In this document: piece after piece, positions 42,613 to 56,566 of the stretch
Position numbering within the stretch: the first letter of the stretch is position 1
Layout: each line of letters begins with the position of its first letter
Source: Chrysomallon squamiferum
Lineage: Eukaryota > Mollusca > Gastropoda > Neomphalida > Peltospiridae
DNA length: 64,000 nucleotides
Assembly (NCBI GenBank): GCA_012295275.1
Contig: CM022666.1
Span: 10,445,002-10,509,001, forward strand
Direction: 5' to 3'
Position numbers and translations under genes: made by a program
The notes under the pieces: model-generated
Databases searched by the model: none
What the model was told of the DNA's origin: nothing
What the model saw: the letters and a program-made list of their open reading frames with translations, nothing else

Positions 42613-45010
42613 CTGCAAATCCATTTAGTTTATTTAAATTGATTATTAAAAAAATATACTGTTATAAATGTATTAATTTAAAGAAAAGGTATAATACAGC
42701 ATACTTGAAACAATACACAAATATTAGCTATTTCTATCTCCATTTTCTTAGAGATTATGTTTCTTTCATGGCATTATAAATACAACAATAATAACTATAA
42801 TAACTAATTATCATATGTTGTTTTAGCTTTTCTCTCTTTCTGTTTTTAATGCATACAATCAAAACTCTTTATAATGCTCATCTAATTTTGGCATTATAAG
42901 CAGTTTGATGGTAAAATGGTTTTCTTAAATTATGAAAAATTACTAAATGCAGTAAACCTCAGTACTGACCGCTAAAATGAAATCTGATTTCCTTGATGAT
43001 GATAGATAAAATCGGCGGATGGCGCATAGCGGGAACTGTGTGTATACTTAAATACAGACGTTTGGTACTCAGTAATATTTGAGGGCGTAAACGATGATGG
43101 CGGTATATATCGGAAAGGGATGTTGTAAAGAGGTTTGACTGTCGCTGAAAAAATGTTAGCCTTCGTGTACCTCTATGAGTTTGCTACTGTCATACTCTAT
43201 TACTAGTAAACACTGGTGCTTCATGACACAAAATAAAAAAAATTATAGTTGAAACTACATACACTATTATGATATAAAATATTAAATATCGCATGGATGT
43301 GCGGGCATGCGTTTATGTCATAAGTATGTTTTAAAACACATACCAAAATATCATAACCAGAAAATAAGAAAAAACAAAAATGTCTTACCGCACTGACATG
43401 TTGTAATCTGAAGTTCACAAGGATAAATGAAAGTTGAACTCATATTTGCTTACTTTTATAACAGTTAATAAACGTCAGAATCAAAGTTGGTTTGTTTCTG
43501 TAAAGCCAAGTATACACTGCCATCTTAACATAAATTAAGTGTTGTTATCGCTTTCCGAATTTATTGCAATAATATTGTTAAACACATTGTAATGATCATG
43601 CTGCATTGTCTGTCTAATGGTTCTGAAAACCTATGCCACACACAAAACATTTTTTTTTTTTTTTGTCAGTGTTCGTGCCGTGCTAATAGAGAAAGTGTAA
43701 AAGGTGATAAACGAAAAGCTACGACTTTTTTGTACACTACGTCAAGTTAGATGTCACTACTCAAAAATATAAAGATCGCTAACAGTTTATTATTTATGAT
43801 TATGTGTGTCTACGTGTGTCCTTATTACATAGTGATAATATCTTTTATTTATTGTGACACTTTGAGATAATCATAAATGCCATAATAATAATTATTACAC
43901 ATATTCTCAGGTACAATGATGCATTTTGTAATATTAAAAGTATATTAAATGAAGTATAATTGATACTTGGGCGTTGTTTCTTATGAAAAACTGTATAATG
44001 GTAACTTCAAGGAATAATTTGATGAAGAACAACCGTGCGTAGGATCGTTCAGGGAGTATATTTCCCCTCCTTTTTCAGTATTATTTTCAGACACTGTTAA
44101 TTTACATAATAGTTATAACATATTGTATTATTTCATTATTTATACCATTCTCAAGATAGAAATTTTGAAATGTCTTTGAAACTGAAATTTAAAAAAATTA
44201 ATTTTAAAATAACTGTATAAAGGCTGGCTTCATTTATTTATTCATTACCTTCAAAATAAGGATTGGGACGTAACATCCTCTTTACTACCGAATTTTTCCA
44301 TGAATACATAATAATAAAGGAAACAACTTGCTTTCGTCTTCAAGCTCTATAAAACGATGCCACCTAGTTTACTCTGTGACCTTTATTTAAATATGTTTTC
44401 GCTGTACATTTTGTATTATAGTATTTTATAGATTTGTTTAGTATTAGTCACTACATAACAATTTTCATTACGATTTTATATATATATAAATATATATATA
44501 CATTTATATTATTATTATTTTTTTAATATTTAAGGAAGGTTGGCTACACACAAACATTTACAAAATACATTTTTCTATTCCACAAGCTCCAGATTGCAAT
44601 AATTGGTTAGAATGTGAGAAATGTCAGTTACTGAAACTTGGTTCGTGCATTATTGTGTAAATAATATCGAAAATTTAATAAAAATCTGCTGTACATCTCA
44701 AGACGATCTTATAATTACTGGCTATCTGGATTAACCATTAAATTTTATAATGAAAATAAACTAAACTTTTATATTTTTTTTTTTAAAGAAAATAAACTAA
44801 ATATTTTTGTAACGAAAATAAACTAATTCTTATAATTAAAATAATCCATTTAATTATAAAACTTTTTGAAAGAATATAATCTGTGTTAGGAAACTGACTA
44901 CAATAACTCTGTTATTGATTAACCATCAAAACAGTTGCTTTTTGTATCTTTCTGTAACTGAGGTATCTGCTCCAACCTGACCCAGTAGAGCCCTCTAGTA
45001 TGTCCTCTAA

Positions 45011-45051
<41 letters not shown>

Positions 45052-46523
45052 TAATAATTATATTAACAAATGAAAACAGAATAGGCAAAAATTAATTTGT
45101 GTTTTATTGACAAAACGTATCTGTACAAATTCCAAAAACAAAAGTCAGTTTATTATACACATCTCTCAAATGTGTTCATTATACACATACATATTTAGCT
45201 GTTAACATACATACAGAAATACTTTTTAAAAAGTTTATCAAAATTGTTCTGTGACAAAATATTTTAATAATTGTTATGAGGAAAACCTTTTCACATAAAG
45301 TTAATCAGCTTAATGTATTAATTCAGAGTAAATCAAAATAATTATCTAGTTTTCACACAGATACTAGCAACGTCATAAATGTTATCTCATGCTGAACATT
45401 AAGTTAAAATTCCTGTTAGTGTTATTAAAAACTAAAATTATTTACACATATTAAAGTTCATTTAGACTACTAAAGTTGTGATCAGTTACATGTTTACTAC
45501 AAGATGTACCAGATATAAGTTATATATCGTTTTATAAAGGGATAATTTACAACTACATTTTTAAGTGAATTGATGTGTAAATTAATTTAACAGTTCTACA
45601 AGGTTTTACGAGTAACGTAACTGATATTATTAGGCAATATAAAGCATCACATTAATTTTTAGGAAGTCTACGAATTGTGAGTATATCTTTATGGTTTATA
45701 CTGCCCATTTGGATTACAGTATTTAAGATACAAACATGATAATATGTTTATACTGGCAGATTAATATTTTTTTGTATAATTAGAATGAAATGAGAAATGA
45801 TCCTATATGAATTTTATTAGTGACAATAAATATAGCATTATTTTATTTTCCTTATAATATTTGAGTTTATTTTCCCTTGAGTAAAATAATATTGCATATA
45901 AGAATCATTTAACTAAACAAGATTCAAAATAAAATAACAAAAAGCAGGAACAAAAGAAAAACTACCAACAAGTTAAAAAAAAGAAAAAAAGATGTTATTT
46001 TAAAGAAAACAACAAATATGAATAGTTTGTTACAATACTTTTAAAATGATTTTTAAAGTGGATTATCAAACTTATTAGACCAAGAAATATTTATAGTAAA
46101 TACAAATTAAATATAAATCAAGTTATTTTATGCATGTTATTAAATTACAAATGATTGTCATATTTATGTTGATAAAAAAATCAAAGAAAACAAATATGCA
46201 AAAAACATTAAGTGGTAGTAATATACTAAAAAGACTGAAATGTTTTACATGTGTGCAATAAATAAATAAATAATATAGGTACACACAAATTAAGAATGTT
46301 AAACGATGTTTCATTAACAAAGTCACAAGAGCTATTGTTATCACTGTATTTCCAATTTCATATGTGTATTAAAGATGAAACATGCCATTTTTCATCAGCA
46401 GATAGAATCAGGATTAAATTTATGATTTTTCTCAACTACAGTTTGTTTTCATACAAGATTTCAAATACTATCTGAACTAACGTGACAACAGAGTGACATT
46501 TTACATCATTCCATTGTTATTTC

Positions 46524-46564
<41 letters not shown>

Positions 46565-48199
46565 CAATATAAATAAACAGTGCAAAATAAGGACATAAAC
46601 ATTTTGAAAATTTTAAATAATGATTTCAAAAATGTAAATAATCTGGATTTTAATGATTTCCTATTTATTTTCAGGGGTTGGCATAATCATATAGATTAAT
46701 AAGAACAAAACATTGCCTTACTGAATTAAAAAACAACACATTTAACATATTATCTTGAATAAATGTTGAAACATTTTTTTGTCATTAAACTTGTATTCAT
46801 TCTGCTGTGTAATTATAAAAAGATAAAAAGAAAAAAGAATACAGAAACAATACTAGTAACAAAATTAAACACATTTATGCGCCTTTATTTCGTTTTCACT
46901 GCAAATATGGCTCACCTGCAAAAAGTCTATTTTATTTACATGCAATATATTACAAAAGTATCACAAAAGTTTAAAAAATCATTGACATCCTAGATTTGGT
47001 GACAACATCACATGTAACTTACTCTATTATTTTAATCTCTTTAAATAATATTAACAAAACAATAACAATTTTCTTATAATCAAAAAAAAAAAGGAAAAAG
47101 AGATGTGACCAAGAGGCAGATACTTCAATGATTTTTAGGCACTTTTATCATAAACTGTCAAGATTCAGTCTTGTGTGAAGAGACAGTAAAAAAAAAATCT
47201 ACAGAATTTATGTTGTAAAGTGCTCAAAGTGTTATATATTAAATAATTAATCTTTTTCTAACAGCTGTTTATAGTTACTAACTGCAAATTCCAAGTGTAT
47301 GCATGATCAGTTGTTACAGATACAATATAGTTTTATATGAGACTGAGATTAAGATAGCCAGGCACAGAGGTGCAGTGACAAAGGGTAGGGATACTAAAAT
47401 TAAAAAATCTACTTGAATTTCAAAATTTGCTGGCAATGGAGAAAACTTTTACTTAAATTGTAAATACAAATGAAATAATGATTTTAAATACGCAGTTAAA
47501 TTCATGATAATTATAGTTTCAGTGATTTGATGTTTATTTGCCTTCAGGGGAAACATTGATTTTTCTTTATACATGTTAAATTAACAACAATATTAACATT
47601 ATATAATTATGGGCAGAACAGAAACCAAGCACAGTATAACAAAATTTCAATAAAATATTAAACAAATAAATAAATCCAAAAATTTTTTTTAGTAGAAGTA
47701 TGAAGTATTATTTTGTTATTCAGTGACATGCAAATCCTAACATTTTTCATCAGAAAATATAACATAAAAATGATGAAATTAACAGATGTGTTAAACTGAA
47801 ATGGATCATATGCAACACCTTTGATAATAAAAGGTTATTGATTACAAATCTCTCTTGTTTATTATGTTTACCAAGTCTAAGAGTAAATTACTTTTATTTT
47901 GTGATATACTAAACAAAAAATTAATAATTCATATGAGTTGTATTAAATGACTCAAGTTTTTTAAATAATAATATAGATCTTTTTTCAATTTTTTTAATTT
48001 TAAATTCTTGCAACTGCATGTAGCAGAAGTAAATATTTGGTAACCTGGACGTAAATATCAGGAACCTCTTCAGGATAAGGAGAAAATACAATACATAAAT
48101 ATATTTATTTTAAAGTGTTTGTGTTGAATTATCGTGTATTTGAATTAATGTTAATCTCACATCATCAGGTGTGTAAATAAAATAAATGTATGTTACTAA
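42613..48199. other. GPCR upstream region, intergenic DNA and PARG 3' flank
   Basis: AT-rich, with a (CA)n tract at 45012-45049 and a 29-base T run near 46529-46557. Short open frames (43221, 46123, 46763) have no homology. Any first exon of the GPCR should lie in the left part, and the PARG 3' UTR next to 48200; neither limit can be set without transcripts. Confidence 0.5.
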
Positions 48200-51100
48200 T
48201 TATTTGTACATTTCCAAACAAATAAATTCAAAAAATGTTATTGATGGACAGTCAGAGAAATTATCCACTTCTTGGCTACAGTATTTATTTACTGCTTTCA
48301 TAAGATCACCAACAGACCACTTCATTGATTCTATTGTACTTATCACAACTTCAATCTGAAAATTGGAAATTTTAAATATAAAATACCTATAACAAAATGA
48401 GAAAAATGAATAAATCACAAATTATATTAATAAATAATTAAAATATTAATTATTATCCATAATATGATCTGGACTTGAAATAACATGAATAAATAATTTT
48501 AAAAAATGAACACATAATTATCTGTGAATATGATTTGGATTGAATAAATTAATATATCACTAATTATCTGTATTTACTAGAGTGAAAACACACCACTTGT
48601 AAAGCAGTAGAATGAGAACTACCTGTGTGAGCCTGTCATCACTAAAAGTGTAGTAGTGCATGCTGGGAATGTGGGCCTCACTGGCAGCTATCCACTGCAA
48701 CACACACTTGAGCTGAGGGTCGCCACGAAATGCACCACAGCCCCAGTTACCAGTAGCAATAGCAAGTCCACGACTCTGGAAATGCTTCTGCAAGTAATTT
48801 TAAAATAAATAAATAAATAAATAAAAACTATTTATTGCTTATCTAGGTTAAAAACAAACAAGTCTAAATATATCTGCATACTTGACTGGTTTATTTTATT
48901 TACCTCTAATGTAAGTAATAATAATGTATGATAATATACATATAAAAGCAAATCCAGAGTAGGTTTGCTGTGCAATCTTTTACCTGCCTCATTGCTTATA
49001 CCAGAAACATATCATAGTTAAAACCAACAACTAAAAAAAAAAGAATGATAATAAAAAAAAAAAAAAAAAAAAAAATAAAATAAAATAAAAATACAAAAAA
49101 ATATATATATAATAAAAGTAAAAAAAACAAAAAAAAACATTAAAAAAAAAATAATAATATAAAAAGATTGTATATGTTTTTGTTTTTGTTTTTAAATATT
49201 TGGAAAAAGAAACAATATCTAAACTTTATACATTTCAAGTAACTTTTTTGAGTATTAAAGTATAACAATAAAATAATTTTGAAAAAAGGATGACATTCAC
49301 TGATAAACAATTGTTTTTAAAAAGACATTATCAGTGTTAGATGGACTTTTTAAACATTTCTATTTACTGTAAACATATATTATTTCATTTTTACTTTGCT
49401 ATTATCAAACAATACTTGACATAATTAAATACATACATATATATATATGTATGCTATATATATATACAGAGACACACATACACACACACACACACACACA
49501 TATATTGTAATATTGTAATAATCATTGTTAGAATATTATCAAGTAAACAGATTATAACACTGACTGGAAAATAATTATTGGTTACCTTGGTGTAAACTGA
49601 TTTGTCAAAATGACTGAAGGCACTTTTTAAAATCTCATCTGCCATTCCACTTGCCAGCAACTGAACCTTAGGAAAAGGAACATCAAGACTATCAACAAAC
49701 TCTGAATCTGAGTGAGATCTGAACATCCAGGACATCTTTATTTTCTCTACATCTTTGTCAGTTAAATTCTGCACTGTGAGGAGAGCAGAGTGTATGATGT
49801 CCTGAGCAAGGGCAGCAGCATATGACATAAGATTGGGATGATACAGACAGCAAGCACTAACATTCAAACCTGCTTCATAATAAATAATTCCAACAGCTTG
49901 TTGAATAATGTTGTTAGCAAAACTATCAGCAAAGTCCTCAATCTCATCTACACTGTGATAGTGGGCAAGTCTGTCAAACTCCTCTTGAAATTCGTGACCA
50001 ACCTTTTTGGGCAGAGGAAACCAGTGTTCAGTTTCTGAACAGGTACTGTCAGACCAAACATATCTGTCTGGGTGGTAACGATTTTTGGAGTAAATACTCT
50101 GTTGAGGACTGGAGGTCATGCAGAAACTACTATTCAACAACTCACCCTCCAGTGTGGCCAGTGTTAGGTCACGGAAACCACTGCTTCTGTGAGAGCCAGA
50201 TGTACTTGTTCCTGTTTGTGCAGGCATTATTAGCAACGGCGGGACTGATGTGTCAGCTTTCATTAATTCTTCTGCAAATTTAGACAAAACAGGATCCTTA
50301 AACCCAGAGGAATTTCTCCTGTTTGTTGGAAAACTACTCCACGAGCCACGACGCATCCATTCTTTGTCATGGACTTGAGGAAAATCATCATTGGTTCTGA
50401 GAAATTTGATTTTTTTCTCGTCTTTAGAAGATGGTTTAGTAAGAGTATATGTCTTCAGAGATAAACCAACACTAATCCTGCAAGGTTCACTACTTCGTCT
50501 CTCATAACTCTTTATCTGACGACAAACTTCAACATTTAGGAATGCATTTGTTAGCATCTCTCTAGATAAATGTTTTGTAGGTATTCCAAAATTTGGTAAA
50601 CAGACTGCAGAAGTAGGTTCTGATAATTCTTCACTAAATTCCTTTGTGAGCCGTTGAGTGTTAGAGATGTCTGTGACAAGGGAAACCTTGTCATCTTTAG
50701 CTGATCTCTTGGCACACACTTTATTCCCATCATCTATATGATTAGGAAGAGACTGGAACACTTGGTCAACAATGATAGCTGCTGCTTCCTGGTAACTCAC
50801 CGGAATTCCTGCATTCTGAGTCCTGTCCATAATTAACTCATCACTTATCTTTGGAATGACAGAGTTTTCATTTTCACAAAGTGAAGAGTTATCTACATCA
50901 CAGCCCCGAGAGGGTGTGGAAATGGGTACATATCCTGAGGACTCAGCAGCTGCAATGCTGTGACAATCTTTGATTTGAGAGTTTGGCAACTGTGTCTTAT
51001 TAGCTGAATGAATGATGATGCTATTGCTCAGAGAACTACATGCTGAACTAGCAGAGGCTGTAGAATTTGCGGACAATTCCTTTAAATTGTGGCTTGCTCC

Positions 51101-54100
51101 GAAATCATAAATGAGACTATCTGCAGAAAGATTACCTAACAGTCCAGATGCATAGTCATTAGACACCACTTGAAACACATCCTGTACAATTTGATCAGCA
51201 AACATATGATAACATTCATCTTCTGGAAGACTTGATTGAGAAGCAGAAATGGCACTATCAAAAGATACTGACAAGTATTTTATTATCACTGCTGCTTCAG
51301 GCAAAGCAGAATTCATCACAGACTTGCTCACATTATTGGCATAGTTTTCAATAGCACTGAATCTTTGAGAAAGATGCTGTTTTGGTCTATACACATATGG
51401 CTTGAGGACAGCATCAGGAGGAACGGAATCAAAGAGAAGTACTTCTGGATCTGTCTGAGCTGCAACAGTGATTCCTTCCTCCATCAGATGTGACACCAAG
51501 TTAGCAGCAAAGTCACATATAACTGTCTGCAATCCATTCTCAGGAATTGTTTCATGTTTCTTCTTTTCATTTTTCAAATACAGTTCATAGATCTCCTCAA
51601 GATCAGAGCTCAAATCAGAACTATGTTTTGTACTTGAACTGCTCCTACGTGATACATCACTCAAATTTGAACTCCTACGTCGGATAAAGGCCATTTTATG
51701 ACCGTAGTTGACATCCAGTAAGTCTGAGCTGCTATTCTGGGGATGCATTACAACAGGGGATATTTGCTGTATTCTGTCATCAATTCTGCTGCAATCCAGA
51801 TTACTATAGACAGGAAAATTGTGAATCCTTTCTCTAAAGTGTTGAGAGCTAGTTTGCTGAAAACCTGCAGTTCCTTCAAACTCTGGGTCAGGGTACAGAG
51901 AAATAGCAATATCACTTTTTGGTGTCTGTTCCTTCTCTATAAAAAAAATGTAGAACAAATAAATATTTAAGATATAAAGATTTGAATAAAAGTTCACATT
52001 AAAATTATAACAAATCTGTGATATTCAGACAAACCAGTAATCAAGAAATCATTTAATAACAAATACATAATGAGATCTCAACACATTTTATTTTTAATGA
52101 TTTTTATTAATTATGGTCTACTGATAAAATGAAAGATAAGATTTGCTACAACCAAAAACTATTATTGATGAGCAACAAAATAGTTTGTTATAAGCATGAA
52201 ACATATACCATGCATTTCAGTAAACCAGAGACAACATAGAGGATTCAGCTGTAAATATAGGCACTAAAGACTGGTCATTCACATGTCTTTGTATGTGTTT
52301 ACCAATGAACTAGGGTAGTATGTTAAACAACTTTGTTACAGACTGACATGTTATTGTTACACAAATATCTGTTTGCACCATTTGTTTAAAAAGGCATTTT
52401 CATTAAATGCAGTAAGCCATTTGGACATATATTATACTACTACACGATATAGATATTCTCATGTAAAATGTATAACAGTGACGAAACTGTTATGACTGAA
52501 CTAATTAGTAAGAAAAACACTTAAATTACCTAAACTTTCTTCATGATCAAAACTACCAACTGCTGACTGGAATTCTTCATCAGCTGACATATTTTCCAAC
52601 TCTGACTCCTCAGCAGGAAGACAAAAACCAACAAGGGCTTTGTTAACTTCACGTAACACACTGGTTAACTCGTACTGGACAGTAGACATTTTCTGGTATT
52701 TGGTGGCATCAATTGCACACAGCATAGTTTTCAAATTACCATCTTCATCTCTCTATTGATTAAATAAAATAGTTAGTCTTATTAAAAAACAAATTAAAAT
52801 TGGTATGTAATATATGACAAACAAACCTGTATTTAAAAATGCTATAAATAATGAAAGTTTTCATTATAGGCAATATTAAAAATAAAACATTTTATCTAAA
52901 TTAAAAATTATCTAATACCTCTGTTAATTATTATTTGATATAAAAAAATAGAAATATGTATTTTATTTTAGCTAAGGTATATTTTAATGTGAATTAAACC
53001 CTACATTTTATTAACATCAACACATTCTCTTCATAATAAATGCTAAGATAATTTCTTTTAATTATAGTTTTTATTAACATAAATTTATTATAAAATAAGG
53101 TGTTTTAATTCCTAACATTTTAGCTCTTGTAAGTTAAAAATGAAAAAAAACCAATTAAAACAAAACCAAAAAAAAACATTTCTATAAAATGTACTTCTTT
53201 TAAATATATTATTTTTACAGTTATGTTACCTCAGTAGTATCATGATAATCTCCTCCATACTCAAGACTGTCAGCATAGCCAACATGAAATGAAAACTGTT
53301 CAAAACCAGAGATCACTATAGCCTCATTATCCTCCATACTCTCCATAAACAACAATGCTGCAATCAGTTCTGGACATTCACAGAATCGTATTTCCTCCTG
53401 AAACAAAACAAACTATTAGTATACATAATACTATAATAAACTGACAGTGTAATATCCAAAACATACTCAATTTGAAATTTATAGTTAACATAGTTTGACA
53501 TTTTCATATATTCATATTTGATATATTTAATATGATAATATATCTCAGTTTCATTTTCAAACATAACTTTGTTATATCCTCATGTTTAACATTATCAATT
53601 TATCATATGCTAATATTTCACTTTATCATATACCATTTTTTAATTCTTCCAATAAATAAAAGTAGCAGTTATACCTGAACTGAACCATAACCCAAAACAC
53701 CACCTCCAATGAAGCGATTTGCAAAATCAACCTGAAAATATATATATGTATGTAAAACAAAATAAATAAATAATAAAATAGTAAATGTTTGCTTATAACA
53801 ATTATGATCTCACAATAGTGAGACAGGAATAGTTTTCAGTATGATTTCCATTAATATAATTATTATTATAATGTTGCTTGAAAATGGGTCTTGTGGACTT
53901 TGTTACACTGATGAAAACACTCAATATTCACACGTTTTTTTTTTAACTATTAAATCTGGTTTCTACATATTGAATTAAGAAATGAAATAATAAATATTAT
54001 TCATGTTTTTACATCCAAATGTATTGATAATGTAGAAATGTACTGGTCATTCCTTATATTTAAGGTAACAGAAAATAAGTAATTTTGAATTAGAAGGCTT

Positions 54101-56558
54101 GTTATACAACTTACAAAATCTTCAATTCTCTTTACTATATTTCCAATGATCTACAAAGAATACAGATTTTTTGCTGGCTCTCCAAATGATAATTATCAAT
54201 ATTTATTAAAATACAGAATACATGGTAATTAGAGACCTGAAATATTAAAATTATAACAAATCTGTGACTGCTGTATGATGGTTTTAATAAATTACCTGAA
54301 TACCATCAGAGCCAATATCCTCAATGTTGCCTTCATAATGTATATGTACAGAACACAGACTCTCTGTCGAGGTCAGATAGTCATATAGTGTGGGCAAACT
54401 GCTTTCACCAATTACCTAATTAATACAAAATGTTATGAAAGTAGAGATGTTTTAATGAACTGCTAATCAACAATACATTTTAAACAGTTTTCATTAGTAA
54501 GTTAAATGGTACATTTTAACATTTGGGGTTATATCCTTGAGCAACAGAACTGTTTTATAAATACCTTTCTATAATCAGTCTAAGTGCTGTATAATCCAGC
54601 ATAAATGGAATATATGGAGAGAGCACTGGTAAATTAATCTTGAAGTAGGTCATATCTCAGTCAATCCTTTTATAAATTTACATTTAAATTAGCATTTCAA
54701 TACACTGGCAATATTATCATTATCTATGATTTTTATTTTTATTTATTTACATTAACACAACATATATATATTTTAATGAACCTTTATGATGTATTCTGTA
54801 TCATCTCAAAATTAAAGATGTATTTTTTATATTTTCAACTGTGTATGGATAATAAGCTGTATGTAGTATGATGTACCTGTCGACAGTAAACAATATGACC
54901 TGACAAATCAACATCTGGTTGAATAATTCTCTCAAAATAATTGATGATCATTTTGAACTTGGCAACTTGAGCAGGCCTGAAAGTATATGAAGAAAACTGA
55001 AAACCCCAGACCAGCTGTTCTTTTTGATTTGACAGAAATCATTTTGTTTTTTTATTAATGTTTGTGCACACTTCATCAAGTACATACTGACACAACCACG
55101 TATAAAAGTGTCTATGTATAAATGAGAGAGATTCAGTAAGTTACATGAATATTTAATTTTACTTTTGGGTGTGTATGTCTGTCTTTATACATATTTATAT
55201 ATGTATGTGTGAGGGTGGAGAGAGAGAGACAGAGAGAGAGAGATTCTTACATATGCATGTATCTGAAGAAATTTGTGAAGTTGATGATACACAAACTGTT
55301 TAAGTTGTCTCTTGGTCGTTCAGGAAACAAGCAGAAGAAAGAACATGCTAATATTCTAGCCACTAACGCCTTAGACAAAACAGTGCTGCCACCTAGCAAA
55401 AAAAGAGAAATTATGTATAAAAATAGACATGCTTATACTAATATTTATGAATAATTAAACTGTTTGACTGTGAATGCTGGCTATCACAAAAAATTATGGA
55501 TGTGAAGTGTTTTGCATGATAAATGTTTGTGTAAATATTCCATATATTAATGTGGCTTATCCACATATTTGTGAATATATGTGTGTGTGTATTTGTGTGT
55601 GTTTATATGTGTATAATTGCATTTAGCTTTATATGCATAATCCAGCATCAGTAGATTATAATAAATAAAGGTGGGCTGTTACATTAAACATTTATCTGTT
55701 AGTTTATCAGCACCTTTCTGCTGTCTGCTGTAGGAAAAATGTTCTGGGATGAAGTGTTCGACCGAGAGTACAAGGTTAATGATGGCTGGTAACAGTGAAT
55801 ACTGGAAGTGAAGACGTTCCTGCTGCACGCAGTTACACATCAGAAACTCAAACAGTCCATACCAACAAAAACTGTAGTCAATGTCTGAATATATGTCTTT
55901 AGTTTTCACCTTTGGTTTACCTTCTAAAATATCAAAAAAAAAGAAAAAAGATAAAAAAAGAGTAATGTTATAATTTATAATTCTGATTAATGTAATAAAT
56001 TAATTATGGTAAATAAGAACATACTTTTTAAATTTAAATTAATTTTGTGTGTCCTATGTATGACAGCTAACAATTATTCTGTTATGAAATAGAATAATTA
56101 TATCTGAAAAATTTATGAAGTCCATAGTATTACAGAAAACTGCAATTTACTAGTAAACTACACATATCAAACTCAAACCTTCATCTTAGAATATTAAACT
56201 GAGTTGTAAGTAATTAGTTTTATTGAACATCATGTAGCTTTGTTTAAATGGGAAAAAAACAAAAAAACATTACTTAAAATTCACGGATTCATTACTATTA
56301 ACACTAACATTATTTAGTTATATTAAATTCAGTTATAACTACATCATTATATCATATATTATACAAACCTTTATCTGCAGTGACCACATCAAAGTCATTA
56401 GTATGGTATCCAGCCTGAACTGCAGTGTAGAGATCCTGAACTGTGAAAACAATGTCTTCCAAACTGCAGCTTTCTCTGACACATCTATTTTTCAAATCTT
56501 CTAGGATACACCTGATGTCTGGCCATGCCTGAAGATCACTTGGGAAAGGAGGTCGCAT
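48200..56558 (-). CDS. PARG: Poly(ADP-ribose) glycohydrolase (PARG) with a 784-residue internal insert
   Basis: Eleven minus-strand exons: 56558-56369, 55923-55714, 55392-55251, 54976-54877, 54415-54296, 53731-53675, 53397-53230, 52752-52530, 51936-49586, 48787-48623, 48355-48200; 3882 nt, 1293 residues. In-frame TAA TAA precede the ATG, which follows an acceptor, so a 5' UTR exon exists upstream. PARG removes poly(ADP-ribose) by exo/endo-glycohydrolysis after DNA damage signalling. The signature loop VDFANRFIGGGVLGYGSVQ (255-273) and catalytic EEIRF (E274/E275) are intact. A helical region (SFFCLFPERPRDN), the SGFEQFS strand, the REVNKALVGF block and C-terminal ATGNWGCGAFRGDPQLK (1198 on) match animal PARG. 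The long N-terminal regulatory region of the vertebrate enzyme is missing. Instead, exon 9 inserts residues 404-1187 between LVGF and ATGNWGCGAF, where vertebrate PARG has about 20 residues. Confidence 0.93.
49586..51936 (-). other. PARG exon 9: AKAP-like, PKA-site-rich insert
   Basis: A 2351-nt exon, phase 1 at its 5' end and phase 0 at its 3' end, so skipping it would shift the downstream PARG frame. The 784 residues are mostly Ser-rich and disordered. Five R-R-x-S sites occur: RRRSS and RRSSS (about 488-502), ERRSSE (about 882), RRGSW (about 932) and RRNSS (about 943). Amphipathic helices fitting the RII-anchor spacing of small hydrophobics lie at 649-661 (FADQIVQDVFQVV), 787-800 (EAAAIIVDQVFQSL), 1072-1088 (FADSFANNIIQQAVGII) and 1109-1125 (YAAALAQDIIHSALLTV), with weaker ones at 544-559 and 1165-1177. 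A motif SSGFxDxxL is duplicated (about 946 and 988). Resemblance to SPHKAP/AKAP11-type anchoring proteins is inference. Confidence 0.75.
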
Positions 56559-56566
56559 GGTCAGGC

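Noticed and set aside
51937-51997. Start codon upstream of the large PARG exon that would make it a separate 847-residue gene
   Set aside because: Those residues come from intron sequence before a good acceptor (tttatag at 51937-51938); likewise the last ~43 residues lie past the gtaacc donor. Phases match the PARG exons on both sides.
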